DNA of 64,000 nt. It comes from Denitratisoma sp. Its GTDB lineage: Bacteria; Pseudomonadota; Gammaproteobacteria; Burkholderiales; Rhodocyclaceae. Each line of letters begins with the position of its first letter. Position 1 is the first letter of the stretch. Under the pieces are notes generated by a model. It was not told where the DNA came from. It saw only the letters and a program-made list of their open reading frames with translations, and did no database searches. The translations under genes were made by a program, and so were the position numbers. The stretch covers positions 3,190,323-3,254,322 of the forward strand of contig JAVSMO010000001.1 of assembly GCA_032027165.1 (NCBI GenBank). Reading direction: 5' to 3'. Below are positions 52,580 through 61,803 of this stretch, piece by piece.

Positions 52580-53932
52580 ATGTCTGACGTCAAGATTTTG
52601 CTCAACGAATCCGATATTCCCACCCACTGGTACAACGTCGTTGCCGACATGCCGAATCCGCCCCTGCCGCCGCTGGCACCGGACGGCAACCCGGTCACGC
52701 CCGAGCAGATGCTGGCCATCTTTCCCGGGCCGCTGCTCGAGCAGGAAATGTCCGGCGAGCGCTGGATCCCGATCCCCGAACCGGTGCGCGAGATCTACAA
52801 GCAATGGCGCCCGACCCCGATGTTCCGCGCCCGCCGCCTCGAGCAGATGCTCGGCACGCCGGCGAAAATCTACTACAAGTACGAGGGCGTCAGCCCGGCC
52901 GGCTCGCACAAGGTCAATACCTCGGTGCCGCAGGCCTTCTTCAACAAGATGGTCGGCATCACCCGCCTGACCACCGAAACCGGCGCCGGCCAGTGGGGCT
53001 CCTCGATTTCCTACGCCGGCCAGATGTTCGGCATCGAGGTGCGCGTCTACATGGTGAAGGTGAGCTACAACCAGAAGCCCTTCCGCCGCTCGATGATGCA
53101 GACCTGGGGCGCGGAGGTCTACGCCTCGCCGACCGACATGACCAACGCCGGCCGCGCCGCGCTGGCGGCCGACCCGAACAACCCCGGCTCGCTCGGCCTG
53201 GCGATCTCCGAAGCGGTCGAAGAGGCCGCCTCGCGCAAGGACACCAACTACAGCCTCGGCTCGGTGCTCAACCACGTCTGCCTGCACCAGACGGTGATCG
53301 GCCTCGAGGCCAAGAAGCAGTTCGAGAAGGTCGGCGACTATCCCGACATGGTGTTCGCCTGCTGCGGCGGCGGCTCCAACTTCGCCGGCACCGCCTTCCC
53401 CTTCCTCGCCGACAAGGCGGCCGGCAAGAAGGTGCGCCTGGTGGCGGCCGAGCCGAGCTCCTGCCCGAGCCTGACCAAGGGCGTCTATGCCTACGATTTC
53501 GGCGACGTCTCCGGCTACACGCCGCTGATGAAGATGTACACCCTCGGCCACGACTTCATGCCGCCCTCGATCCATGCCGGCGGCCTGCGCTACCACGGCG
53601 ATTCGCCCCTGGTGTGCCAGCTCTACAACGAGGGCCTGATCGAAGCGGTGGCGGTGCCGCAGATCGCCACCTTCGAGGCCGGCGTGCAGTTCGCCCGTGC
53701 CGAGGGCATCATCCCGGCGCCGGAGTCCTGCCACGCCATCCGTGCCTGCATCGACGAGGCGCTGCGCTGCAAGGCAAGCGGCGAGAAGAAGACCCTCTTC
53801 TTCAACCTGTCCGGCCACGGCCACTTCGACATGGCGTCGTACGACAAGTATTTCGCCGGCGAGCTGGTGGACTACGAGTATCCGGCCGAAGCCGTGCAGG
53901 AAGCGCTCAAGCGCCTGCCGAAGGTCGCCTAA
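52580..53932 (+). CDS. trpB2: TrpB2-type tryptophan synthase beta chain-like protein
   Basis: PLP-dependent enzyme of 450 aa. It is the TrpB2 form, longer than TrpB1, and lacks an adjacent trpA. The PLP Lys is in [20 protein letters not shown], the phosphate-binding glycine loop is [19 protein letters not shown], and the N-terminal extension ([31 protein letters not shown]) is typical of TrpB2. TrpB2 enzymes condense indole or a related acceptor with serine. GAGGAGG before the ATG is strong. The 197-bp gap upstream suggests its own promoter. Confidence 0.93.
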   Translation: MSDVKILLNESDIPTHWYNVVADMPNPPLPPLAPDGNPVTPEQMLAIFPGPLLEQEMSGERWIPIPEPVREIYKQWRPTPMFRARRLEQMLGTPAKIYYKYEGVSPAGSHKVNTSVPQAFFNKMVGITRLTTETGAGQWGSSISYAGQMFGIEVRVYMVKVSYNQKPFRRSMMQTWGAEVYASPTDMTNAGRAALAADPNNPGSLGLAISEAVEEAASRKDTNYSLGSVLNHVCLHQTVIGLEAKKQFEKVGDYPDMVFACCGGGSNFAGTAFPFLADKAAGKKVRLVAAEPSSCPSLTKGVYAYDFGDVSGYTPLMKMYTLGHDFMPPSIHAGGLRYHGDSPLVCQLYNEGLIEAVAVPQIATFEAGVQFARAEGIIPAPESCHAIRACIDEALRCKASGEKKTLFFNLSGHGHFDMASYDKYFAGELVDYEYPAEAVQEALKRLPKVA

Positions 53933-53947
53933 GGCGGAAAGGACGGC

Positions 53948-54604
53948 ATGCAGGTTCTGCGCACCCTCTTTTTCCTGCTGGTGCTCGGCAACCTGCTGCT
54001 GTTCGTCTGGGGACAGGGTTATTTCGGCACGACGGGCGGCGGCGAAGCCGAACGCCTGTCCGCCCAGATCGAACCCGAAAAATTGCGTATTGCCGGCAAG
54101 GGCGCGCCGCCCGCAACGGCGGCCGCCCCGCCCCGTGAGGAGTGCCGCGTCCTCGCCGGACTGGAGCGCGAAGCGGCTGGAAAACTGGCCGACCTGATTT
54201 CCGGCCGCGATGCGCAACTCAAGGTGTCCCTGCGGGCGCTCGAAGAACCGAAGTCCTGGTGGGTGCATATCCCGCCCCAGCCCAACGGCGCTCAGGCCGA
54301 CAGGAAGGCTGCCGAACTTTCCAAGCTGGCCGTCAAGGATTTCTACGTTGTGCGGGAGAGCGGCCCCAACCAGTATGCGGTCTCGCTTGGCCTGTTCAAG
54401 AGCGAGGAGGCCGCGAAGGACTATCTTGGCGCCCTGCAAAAGAAGGGCGTGAAATCGGCGCGCATCCTGGCCCGCGAAACGGCCGGCGACAAGATGATCG
54501 TCGAAGTGAGCGGAAAACCTGACCAGTTGTCCAAGGCACTGACCGAGTTGCCGGCGGAGTTCTCGGCCGCGCAGAAAGCCGAATGCCCGGCCGCCAGGCC
54601 ATGA
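53948..54604 (+). CDS. SPOR-domain membrane protein
   Basis: A 218-aa protein with one N-terminal membrane helix (VLRTLFFLLVLGNLLLFVW) and a periplasmic part. From about residue 100 to 180 it follows the SPOR pattern (SWWVHIPPQPNGAQADRKAAELSKLAVKDFYVV, then GPNQYAVSLGLFKSEEAAKDYLGALQKKGVKSARI). SPOR domains bind denuded glycans at division sites. It overlaps coaE by 4 bp and lies in the operon that holds zapD, fitting a division-site role. Confidence 0.85.
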   Translation: MQVLRTLFFLLVLGNLLLFVWGQGYFGTTGGGEAERLSAQIEPEKLRIAGKGAPPATAAAPPREECRVLAGLEREAAGKLADLISGRDAQLKVSLRALEEPKSWWVHIPPQPNGAQADRKAAELSKLAVKDFYVVRESGPNQYAVSLGLFKSEEAAKDYLGALQKKGVKSARILARETAGDKMIVEVSGKPDQLSKALTELPAEFSAAQKAECPAARP

Positions 54605-55206
54605 CGTTCCTCGTCGGCCTTACCGGTGGCATCGGCAGCGGCAAGAGCGCGGCGGCCTCGCTTTTCGAGGCGCTCGGCGCCGCCGTGGTCGATACGGATG
54701 TCATCGCACATGAATTGACCGCACCGGGCGGGGCAGCGATCGAATCCATACGCTGCGCCTTCGGCGATAAGGTCATCGATGCGCGTGGCGCGCTCGACCG
54801 CGCCGTCATGCGTCTCAAGGTCTTCGCCGACGCCTCGGCCAAGGCCCGCCTGGAAGCCATCCTGCATCCCCTGATCCGCGCCGAAGCCGACCGCCGCAGC
54901 GCCGCCGCCCGTGCGCCGTATGTCGTGCTCGTGGTGCCCCTGCTGGTCGAGTCCGGCGGCTACCGCAGCCGCGTCCGGCGCGTGGTGGTGGTCGATTGCC
55001 CGGAGGAGGTGCAAGTGGCGCGGGTCATGTCCCGCAGCGGGCTATCTGCCGAGGAAGCCCGTGCCATCATGGCGGCGCAGGTCAGCCGCGAGCAGCGCCT
55101 GGCCGTGGCCGACGATGTCATCGACAATGGCGGCGACCTGGCCGCCCTGCGCCCGCAAGTCGAGGCCCTGCACCGGCGCTATCTGGAAATGGCCGCAGTT
55201 TCATAG
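54601..55206 (+). CDS. coaE: Dephospho-CoA kinase
   Basis: Last step of CoA synthesis. The 201-aa P-loop kinase has VGLTGGIGSGKSAAASLFEALGAAVVDTDVIAHEL, LHPLIRAEADRR, VVLVVPLLVESGGY and the lid RSGLSAEEARAIMAAQ. I start at ATG 54601, which overlaps the SPOR gene stop and gives the family N-terminus MTFLVGLTGG; the frame is open 18 bp further up. coaE-zapD-yacG is a conserved proteobacterial order. Confidence 0.96.
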   Translation: MTFLVGLTGGIGSGKSAAASLFEALGAAVVDTDVIAHELTAPGGAAIESIRCAFGDKVIDARGALDRAVMRLKVFADASAKARLEAILHPLIRAEADRRSAAARAPYVVLVVPLLVESGGYRSRVRRVVVVDCPEEVQVARVMSRSGLSAEEARAIMAAQVSREQRLAVADDVIDNGGDLAALRPQVEALHRRYLEMAAVS

Positions 55207-55289
55207 GTTTCCGGGGGCTTTTTGTTGTTATTTGTCGGGGAATGGTTCAGAATTGGCCGAATTTATTCCTCGGCACGGCACGGCGCGGC

Positions 55290-56045
55290 GTGATCACCTA
55301 CGAATATCCTCTGAACGAGCGCATTCGCACATTGCTGCGCCTGGAGGACCTGTTCGACAAGACGGGGCACTTCATCGGCGCGGACGGTGCGCAGGAGCAC
55401 CATGTCGCCCTGGTGACGCTGTTCGAGATCCTTGATGTCGCCAGCCGCGCCGACCTGAAATTCGACCTCGTGCAGGAACTCGAGCGCCAGCGCCAGATCC
55501 TGCTCTCCTTCCGCAACAACCCCGACATCTCCGAGGCGGCGCTTTCCGGCGCGCTCTACGAGATCGAACAGGCCAGCGCCGCGCTGCTCAACATGCAGGG
55601 CAAGATCGGCCACTACCTGCGCGAGAACGACTGGCTGATGAGCATCAAGAGCCGCGCCTCGATTCCCGGCGGCGTCTGCGAATTCGACCTGCCTTCCTAC
55701 CATTACTGGCTGCACCGCGAGCCGCAGGCACGCCAGCGCGACCTCGCCGCCTGGCTAAATCCGATGCTGCCGATCCGCGACGGCCTGTCCATCGTGCTGC
55801 GCCTGCTGCGCGCCTCAGGCCGCCAGGAAGAGCAGGTCGCGCAGCATGGCGCCTACCAGCTCATGCTCGGCGGCCGCACGGCGCAGATGGTGCGCCTGCG
55901 CGTCAAGCGCAGCGAACCCTATGTGCCCGAGATCAGCGCCAACAAGTACGCCCTCAACATCCGCTTCACCACGCCCGGCACCGACGCGCGCCCGCGCCAG
56001 GCCGACAGCGATGTCGTCTTCGAGATGACCTTCTGCAACCTGTAG
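55290..56045 (+). CDS. zapD: Cell division protein ZapD
   Basis: FtsZ-ring stabilising protein of 251 aa. The N-terminus [23 protein letters not shown] is the family hallmark and argues for GTG 55290. ATG 55242 would add 16 residues (MVQNWPNLFLGTARRG) not seen in relatives. Helical N-terminal part ([26 protein letters not shown]) and C-terminal beta domain ([38 protein letters not shown]) are both complete. Confidence 0.92.
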   Translation: MITYEYPLNERIRTLLRLEDLFDKTGHFIGADGAQEHHVALVTLFEILDVASRADLKFDLVQELERQRQILLSFRNNPDISEAALSGALYEIEQASAALLNMQGKIGHYLRENDWLMSIKSRASIPGGVCEFDLPSYHYWLHREPQARQRDLAAWLNPMLPIRDGLSIVLRLLRASGRQEEQVAQHGAYQLMLGGRTAQMVRLRVKRSEPYVPEISANKYALNIRFTTPGTDARPRQADSDVVFEMTFCNL

Positions 56046-56064
56046 TTCTCATCCCGTCCGGATC

Positions 56065-56250
56065 GTGACGAAGCCTGCCGCCCCGCGCGTCGTCAACTGC
56101 CCCACTTGCGGCAAGCCGGTGCCGTGGGTTTCCGCCAGCGCCTTCCGCCCGTTCTGCTCCGAGCGTTGCCGCAATATCGACCTTGGCGCCTGGGCGGCGG
56201 AAGAGTATCGCGTGGCCGAGCAGGAGAAGCCGCTGCCCGACGAGCAGTAG
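56065..56250 (+). CDS. yacG: YacG zinc-finger DNA gyrase inhibitor
   Basis: A 61-aa zinc protein with two Cys pairs, CPTCGKPV and [13 protein letters not shown]. In E. coli YacG binds GyrB and blocks gyrase. It begins with GTG at 56065, 19 bp after zapD, and closes the coaE-zapD-yacG block. It is complete. Confidence 0.93.
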   Translation: MTKPAAPRVVNCPTCGKPVPWVSASAFRPFCSERCRNIDLGAWAAEEYRVAEQEKPLPDEQ

Positions 56251-56304
56251 GTCTGGCTTCAGCCCGACATCGGCCGCTGTCGGCCTGAAGGCCGACCTAC
56301 AGGG

Positions 56305-57243
56305 CTACGCCCACGCCGCGCGGATGGCGGCGATGCCATGCGCGCCGGCGCGTTGCGCCGCCTCCAGGTCGCCGCGTTGCAGGCCGCCGAGGGCGAATAC
56401 CGGCAGCGGGATATTTTCCAGCAGATGCGCGACGCGCTCCCAGCCCAGGCCGGCGACGCCGGGATGGCTGAGCGTTTCGCGCACCGGACCCAGCACGGCG
56501 AAATCCAGCTTCAGCGCGGCGGCGCGCGCCAGTTCCGGTGCATTGTGGCAGGAGGCCGCCACCAGCGGCAGGTCGGGCCGCTCGGCCAATTGCATGAGCT
56601 GGGTGCAGGGCAGGTGCACGCCGTCGGCGCCGACGTGCCGCGCCAGCGCGAGGTCGCCGTTCACCAGCACGCGCGCGCCTTGAGCGTGCGCCAGCCGCGT
56701 CGCCTCGCGGGCGAAGGCCTCGCGCTTTTCCACCGCCAGCGTCGCCTCGCGGACCTGCAGCAGGCGCAGGCCGCCGGCGAGCGCACGCTCCAGCTTCTCC
56801 AGCTGCGCCTCGGCGCCGACCTCGCCGGCGTGGGTGATGGCGTAGAAATCCGGCAAAGTCAGTCCGCGCAGCACGGCGACATTGGCCGGCAGCATTGGCG
56901 CGACGTCGACCTTGTCGGCGCGTTTCCAGGCCAGCGCGTCGTGGTGGATGTCGCGGATCTCGCCGCGCCAGCCGCTGACGCGGAAGAAGTGCAGCCGCAC
57001 GTGAGCGTGCGGATAGACATGCTCGCGGGTGATCCACGGCGTGTAGCGGTCGGCCTCGATGCCGAGCTCCTCGTGCAGCTCGCGCACCAGCGCCTGCGCC
57101 GCGGTCTCGCCCGGCTCGATCTTGCCGCCGGGGAATTCCCAGTAGCCGGCATAGGGCTTGCCCTCGGGCCGCCGGCCGAGCAGGAAGCTGCCGTCGGGCC
57201 GCAGGATGACCGCGGCCGCCGCCTCGACGATCTTGCGCGTCAT
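56305..57243 (-). CDS. Nudix hydrolase fused to a ThiE-like domain
   Basis: A 312-aa two-domain protein. Residues about 1-130 form a MutT-type Nudix hydrolase with a complete Nudix box (GGKIEPGETAAQALVRELHEELG) and N-terminal AAAVILRPDGSFLLGRRPEGKPYAGYWEFPGG. Residues about 145-312 form a thiamine-phosphate-synthase-like TIM barrel (GLRLLQVREATLAVEKREAFAREATRLAHAQGARVLVNGDLALARHVGADGVHLP, then FALGGLQRGDLEAAQRAGAHGIAAIRAAW). This fusion is known in Proteobacteria. The role of the ThiE-like part in these proteins is unsettled. Its ATG overlaps the stop of the DUF815 gene. Confidence 0.92.
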   Translation of the reverse strand: MTRKIVEAAAAVILRPDGSFLLGRRPEGKPYAGYWEFPGGKIEPGETAAQALVRELHEELGIEADRYTPWITREHVYPHAHVRLHFFRVSGWRGEIRDIHHDALAWKRADKVDVAPMLPANVAVLRGLTLPDFYAITHAGEVGAEAQLEKLERALAGGLRLLQVREATLAVEKREAFAREATRLAHAQGARVLVNGDLALARHVGADGVHLPCTQLMQLAERPDLPLVAASCHNAPELARAAALKLDFAVLGPVRETLSHPGVAGLGWERVAHLLENIPLPVFALGGLQRGDLEAAQRAGAHGIAAIRAAWA

Positions 57244-58106
57244 TTCCCGCCGTGCCGGCCGGCGTAGTCGCGGGCGAACTGCCAGGCGACGCGGCCGCTG
57301 CGCGAGCCGCGCATCAGCGCCCACTGCAGGGCGTCCTCGCGCGCGGCGGCGACGGCGGCGGCCGGCACGCCGTACTCGCGCAGCCAGTGGCCGGCGATGG
57401 CGAGGTACTCGTCCTGGTCGAAGGGATAGAAGGACAGCCACAGGCCGAAGCGCTCGGAGAGCGAGACCTTCTCCTCGGTGGTCTCGCCGGGATGGATCTC
57501 GCCGTCGACGTGCTTCGTCTCCAGGTTCTCGTCCATGAATTCCGGCATCAGGTGGCGGCGGTTCGAGGTGGCGTAGAGCAACACGTTGTCCGGCGTGCTC
57601 GCCACCGAGCCGTCGAGGATGCTCTTCAGCGCCTTGTAGCCGGGCTCGCTCGCCTCGAAGGAGAGGTCGTCGCAGAAGAGGATGAAGCGCTCGCTGCGCC
57701 CGGCGATGAGGTCGACGATGTCGGGCAGGTCGATGAGGTCGTGCTTGTCCACCTCGATCAGGCGCAGCCCCTTCGCCGCGTACCGGTTGAGCAGCGCCTT
57801 CACCAGCGAGCTCTTGCCCGTGCCGCGCGCACCGGTGAGCAGCACGTTGTTGGCGCTGCGTCCTTCGACGAACTGGCGCGTGTTCTGCTCGATGCGCTGC
57901 TTCTGCTCGTCGACGTTGCGCAGGTCCTTCAGGCGGATGCGGTGCGGCTTGGCCACCGGCTCGAGATGGCTGCGGCCGCCGCGCTTGCGCCAGCGGAAGG
58001 CGGTCGACGCCTTCCAGTCGGGCGCGGCGGCAGGCTGAGGCAACAGGGTTTCGATGCGCTCGAGCAGCGCCTCGGCGCGGGAGATCAATCGGGAAAGGTC
58101 GTTCAT
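57240..58106 (-). CDS. DUF815-family ATPase
   Basis: A 288-aa AAA-like ATPase. Walker A GARGTGKSSLVKALLNRY and Walker B RFILFCDDLSFEASEPGYKALKSILDGS are intact, followed by sensor-like LLYATSNRRHLMPEFM and the family motif EKVSLSERFGLWLSFYPFDQDEYLAI. DUF815 proteins usually neighbour the Nudix-ThiE or mutT gene in Betaproteobacteria, as here. Function is not established. The start at 58106 (MNDLSRLISRAEALLERI) is divergent from mltA, 43 bp away. Confidence 0.9.
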   Translation of the reverse strand: MNDLSRLISRAEALLERIETLLPQPAAAPDWKASTAFRWRKRGGRSHLEPVAKPHRIRLKDLRNVDEQKQRIEQNTRQFVEGRSANNVLLTGARGTGKSSLVKALLNRYAAKGLRLIEVDKHDLIDLPDIVDLIAGRSERFILFCDDLSFEASEPGYKALKSILDGSVASTPDNVLLYATSNRRHLMPEFMDENLETKHVDGEIHPGETTEEKVSLSERFGLWLSFYPFDQDEYLAIAGHWLREYGVPAAAVAAAREDALQWALMRGSRSGRVAWQFARDYAGRHGGK

Positions 58107-58149
58107 CGCGGTTGCTATACTTGCGGAAACTTCGACTTTAGCGAAATTC

Positions 58150-59355
58150 ATGTTCCTTCGCCAACTCGCGCCCGCGCTGGGCGCCATGCTCGTGCTTGCC
58201 GGCTGCGCCCAATTGCCGACTGCCCAAACGAAACCCGATGCGCAATGCGTGTGCGCCGCCTGCCCCGTCTGCCCGGCCGTGACGCCGCCCAAGCCTCCAG
58301 CCAAGCCGCTGCAGGAAGCGCGCTGGGAAGACGTCAAGGGCTGGGGTGCCGACAACCTCGCCGAGGCGCACGGCGCGCTGCTTGCCTCCTGCGACGCGCT
58401 CGCGAAGCAGGCCGCCTGGCGCGGCGTGTGCGAAGAGGCGCGCGCGCTGCCGGCGGAGCACGCCGCCCTGCGCGCCTTCTTCGAATCGCGCTTCCGCCCC
58501 TGGCGGGTGGTGAACCCGGACGAATCCACCGAGGGCCTCGTCACCGGCTACTACGAGCCGCTGCTGCGCGGCAGCCGCGAGCGCAGCCGCAGCTTCGCCC
58601 ACGCCATTTACGGCGTGCCCGACGATCTGCTGGTGGTGGACCTCGGCGAACTCTATCCGGAGCTGAAGAACTTCCGCCTGCGCGGCCGCCTCGACGGGCG
58701 CCGCGTGGTGCCCTACTGGTCGCGCGCGGAACTCACGCCGCAGGCGCCGGCGCTCGCCGGCAAGGCGCTGCTCTGGGTGGCCGACCCGATCGAGCTGTTC
58801 TTCCTGCAGGTGCAGGGCTCGGGCCGCGTCGAGCTGCCCGACGGACGCCGCGTGCGCGTCGGCTATGCCGACCAGAACGGCCATCCCTATCAGTCGATCG
58901 GCCGCTGGCTGGTGGAGAAGGGCGAACTGAAGCTGGAAGAGGCCTCGATGCAGGGCATCCAGGCCTGGGCGCGCGCCAACCCGCGTCGCCTGAACGAATT
59001 GCTCAACGCCAACCCGAGCTTCGTCTTCTTTCGTGAACTGCCGGACAACGGCGGCGGCCCGCTCGGCGCGCTCGGCGTGCCGCTGACGCCGGGGCGCAGC
59101 ATCGCCGTCGACCCGCGCGCCGTTCCGCTCGGCGCACCGGTGTTCCTGTCCACCACGCTGCCCTTGAGCGAGCAGTCATTGCAACGCCTGGTCATGGCGC
59201 AGGACACCGGCGGCGCCATCAAGGGCGCCGTGCGTGCCGACTTCTTCTGGGGCTTCGGCGCCGAGGCCGGCGCGCAGGCCGGGCGCATGCGACAGAAGGG
59301 TGAGATGTGGGCCGTGCTGCCGTACGGTCACATTCCGAACAACGCCGCGAAGTAG
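58150..59355 (+). CDS. mltA: Membrane-bound lytic murein transglycosylase A
   Basis: Outer-membrane lipoprotein that cuts peptidoglycan glycan strands, forming 1,6-anhydro ends. The 401-aa precursor has lipobox LVLAGC (Cys18), an odd Cys/Pro-rich stretch just after it (CVCAACPVCPAVTPP, residues about 31-45), the MltA domain (VTGYYEPLLRGS, VQGSGRVELPDGRRVRVGYADQNGHPYQSIG) and the C-terminal 3D domain with catalytic Asp in VMAQDTGGAIKGAVRADFFWG. Confidence 0.95.
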   Translation: MFLRQLAPALGAMLVLAGCAQLPTAQTKPDAQCVCAACPVCPAVTPPKPPAKPLQEARWEDVKGWGADNLAEAHGALLASCDALAKQAAWRGVCEEARALPAEHAALRAFFESRFRPWRVVNPDESTEGLVTGYYEPLLRGSRERSRSFAHAIYGVPDDLLVVDLGELYPELKNFRLRGRLDGRRVVPYWSRAELTPQAPALAGKALLWVADPIELFFLQVQGSGRVELPDGRRVRVGYADQNGHPYQSIGRWLVEKGELKLEEASMQGIQAWARANPRRLNELLNANPSFVFFRELPDNGGGPLGALGVPLTPGRSIAVDPRAVPLGAPVFLSTTLPLSEQSLQRLVMAQDTGGAIKGAVRADFFWGFGAEAGAQAGRMRQKGEMWAVLPYGHIPNNAAK

Positions 59356-59374
59356 TGCGTAAGACCTGATCCCG

Positions 59375-59422
59375 TGCACCGTCGCGGTGCGCGACCCCGA
59401 CGCCCTGCACCGCGCTGGTGCG
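59375..59422 (+). promoter_or_regulatory. Two NtrC sites upstream of amtB
   Basis: TGCACCGTCGCGGTGCG (59375-59391) and TGCACCGCGCTGGTGCG (59406-59422) each match TGCAC-Y-N5-GGTGCA except the last base. Their starts are exactly 31 bp apart, the same spacing as the glnA pair. They begin 19 bp after the mltA stop and lie about 80-125 bp upstream of the sigma-54 start site. Confidence 0.88.
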
Positions 59423-59473
59423 CCGCCCCGCAGGGGCTGACTTTAATTCCCTGATTCGACGTTCCAATTTTTC

Positions 59474-59489
59474 TGGAACGGTTTTTGCA
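59474..59489 (+). promoter_or_regulatory. Sigma-54 promoter of amtB
   Basis: TGGAACGGTTTTTGCA: GG at 59475-59476 and GC at 59487-59488, 10 nt apart, with a consensus TTTTTGC half. The predicted start near 59500 leaves a leader of about 22 nt before the amtB ATG, which itself is preceded by CGGAGCG. Confidence 0.9.
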
Positions 59490-59521
59490 CCAAAGCGCTC
59501 AGTCCATTCTCGGAGCGCACC

Positions 59522-60727
59522 ATGGAGCCCCTCAAGATCACGTCCGCCGACGTCCTGTTCGTCCTGCTCGGCGCCATCATGATCCTCGCCATGCACGCCG
59601 GCTTCGCTTTTCTGGAGCTGGGTACGGTGAGAAAGAAAAACCAGGTCAACGCCCTGGTGAAGATCATGGTCGACTTCGCGGTGTCGACCATTGCCTACTT
59701 CTTCATAGGCTACGGCATCGCCTACGGCGTGAGCTTTTTCGCCGGCGCCGAGACACTGGCGCAGAAGAACGGCTACGACCTGGTGAAGTTCTTCTTCCTG
59801 CTCACCTTCGCCGCGGCCATCCCCGCCATCGTCTCCGGCGGCATCGCCGAGCGCGCCAAGTTCAACCCGCAGCTGGCGGCGACCTTCCTGCTAGTCGGCT
59901 TCGTCTATCCCTTCTTCGAGGGCATCGCCTGGAACCAGGCCTTCGGCATCCAGGCCTGGCTGAAGGCCAGCTTCGGCGAGGAGTTCCACGACTTCGCCGG
60001 CTCGGTGGTGGTGCATGCCGTCGGCGGCTGGATCGGCCTCGTCGCCGTCGTCCTGCTCGGCGCGCGCCGCGGCCGCTACAACAAGGACGGCGGCGTCTCG
60101 GCGCATCCGCCCTCGAGCATTCCCTTCCTCGCGCTCGGCGCCTGGGTGCTCACCGTCGGCTGGTTCGGCTTCAACGTCATGAGCGCGCAGCTGCTGGATA
60201 AAATCAGCGGCCTCGTGGCGATGAACTCGCTGATGGCGATGGTCGGCGGCACGCTCGCCGCGCTGATCGCCGGCAGGAACGACCCGGGCTTCGTGCACAA
60301 CGGCCCGCTCGCCGGCCTCGTCGCCGTCTGCGCCGGCTCGGACCTGATGCATCCGCTCGGCGCGCTGGCGACCGGCGCGATCGCCGGCGCCCTGTTCGTC
60401 TATCTATTCACCATGACGCAGAACCGCTGGAAGATCGACGACGTGCTCGGCGTCTGGCCCTTGCACGGCCTGTGCGGCGCCTGGGGCGGCATCGCCGCCG
60501 GCATCTTCGGCGCCAAGGCGCTTGGCGGCATGGGCGGCGTCGCCTTCATGTCGCAACTCGCAGGCACGCTGATGGGCATTGCAGTGGCCGTGGCCGGCAG
60601 CTTCATCGTCTACGGCACGCTGAAGAAGCTGTTCGGCCTGCGCCTCGATGCCGAGGAAGAATTCAACGGCGCCGACCTTTCCATCCACAAGATCACGGCG
60701 ACGGCCGAGCGCGAGACGCTGTGGTGA
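59522..60727 (+). CDS. amtB: Ammonium transporter AmtB
   Basis: A 401-aa ammonium channel of the Amt/Rh family with eleven expected helices. The pore twin His are His165 (DFAGSVVVHAVGG, with Asp157 before it) and His315 (VWPLHGLCGAWGG). The conserved GWFGFNVMSA helix supplies the pore Phe. The N-terminus begins directly with helix 1 (SADVLFVLLGAIMILAMHAGFAFLELG), so there is no cleaved signal. The usual partner glnK is not next to it. Control by NtrC and sigma-54 is supported by sites directly upstream. Confidence 0.96.
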   Translation: MEPLKITSADVLFVLLGAIMILAMHAGFAFLELGTVRKKNQVNALVKIMVDFAVSTIAYFFIGYGIAYGVSFFAGAETLAQKNGYDLVKFFFLLTFAAAIPAIVSGGIAERAKFNPQLAATFLLVGFVYPFFEGIAWNQAFGIQAWLKASFGEEFHDFAGSVVVHAVGGWIGLVAVVLLGARRGRYNKDGGVSAHPPSSIPFLALGAWVLTVGWFGFNVMSAQLLDKISGLVAMNSLMAMVGGTLAALIAGRNDPGFVHNGPLAGLVAVCAGSDLMHPLGALATGAIAGALFVYLFTMTQNRWKIDDVLGVWPLHGLCGAWGGIAAGIFGAKALGGMGGVAFMSQLAGTLMGIAVAVAGSFIVYGTLKKLFGLRLDAEEEFNGADLSIHKITATAERETLW

Positions 60728-60747
60728 GGGCGGCGTTGATAGGAAAC

Positions 60748-60781
60748 AATAAAGTCTGTCGGATGGGAATAAAGTCTGTCG
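60748..60781 (+). repeat. Tandem 14-bp direct repeat beyond the integron integrase
   Basis: AATAAAGTCTGTCG occurs at 60748-60761 and again at 60768-60781 (20-bp period), between the amtB stop and the integrase stop. The AT-rich unit stands out from its surroundings and may mark the integron's outer boundary. Confidence 0.7.
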
Positions 60782-60827
60782 AGACCGAGGCGGAGCAACC
60801 CGCCTCGATACCTCCATGCACTACCTC

Positions 60828-61803
60828 TTAAAGCCGGTCCAGCGGACTTTTCACGGCCCGGGTCACCTCCAGGACATGGGTGTAGATCATCGTGGTTTGC
60901 AGGCTGCGATGACCCAACAGCAACTGGATGGTCCGGATATCCGTACCGGAGGCGAGCAGATGCGTGGCAAAGCTGTGGCGCAGGCAATGCACGCTGGCGT
61001 GCTTGCGAATCTCAGCGCCTGCGATTGCCTGTTTGAAGGCGCGCTGGATGGTGGAATCCGACACATGCCAACGCACCAGCCGGCCGCTCTTGCCCCACGG
61101 CCTCAATACGGACGAGGGGAACAAATACTGCCAGGCCAAGGATGCCGAGGCGGCAGGATACTTCCTCGCCAGCGCATCCGGCATCGGCGCCAGGCCCGCC
61201 CCGCGCAACAGGTCCTCCTTGTGAAGGGTCGCTACCCGGAGCAGGTGTTGCTGAATCGATAGCGCTGCCAGGTCGGGCAGCACCGTCGTCCTGTCCTTGC
61301 TTCCCTTGCTGTTCCGGATAGAGATCGTGCGTGCGCCCATGTCGATATCCTTGACCCTGAGCGTGACGCACTCATGCACACGCAGTCCGGCGCCATACAT
61401 CAGCTCCGCCATCAGGCGGCAGGATCCCGTCATCAGGCCAAGGGTCGCGCGCACCTCATCCTGAGTCAGCACCACTGGAACGCGATGCCGGTGCTGCACG
61501 CGCTTCAACCCGGCCATTTGCCCAAGCGGCTTGTGCAGCACGCTGTCGTACAGAAACACCAGGGCATTCAGGGCCTGGGTCTGGGTGGAGGCCGCCACCC
61601 GTCGTTCAACGGCCAGGTGGTTCAGAAAGCCTTCGACCTCAATGGCCCCCAGATCGCTCGGATGCTGCTTGCCGTGAAAGAAGATGAATTGCCTGATCCA
61701 GAAACGGTAGGCCTCTTCAGTGCGCCGGCTGTAATGACGGCGCCGGCAAGTGGCGGAAACCTGATCGAGCAGGCGAGGGCGGGCGGGGTTTAATGGACCC
61801 CAT
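60828..61803 (-). CDS. intI: Integron integrase IntI with a frameshift next to its start
   Basis: Tyrosine recombinase of the integron type. The catalytic Arg (MYGAGLRVHECVTLRVKD), HXXR (HCLRHSFATHLL), second His (LLLGHRSLQTTM) and Tyr (IYTHV) are intact, and the IntI-specific extra helix is present (PDALARKYPAASASLAWQYLFPSS). The N-terminal domain (LLDQVSATCRRRHYSRRTEEAYRFWIRQFIFFHGKQHPSDL) is readable but one base out of frame with the only good ATG (61803). Removing one base from the run of four C at 61798-61801 would give MGPLNPARPRLLDQV and a 324-aa protein. As sequenced, the open frame lacks a standard start before GTG 61598. Confidence 0.88.
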
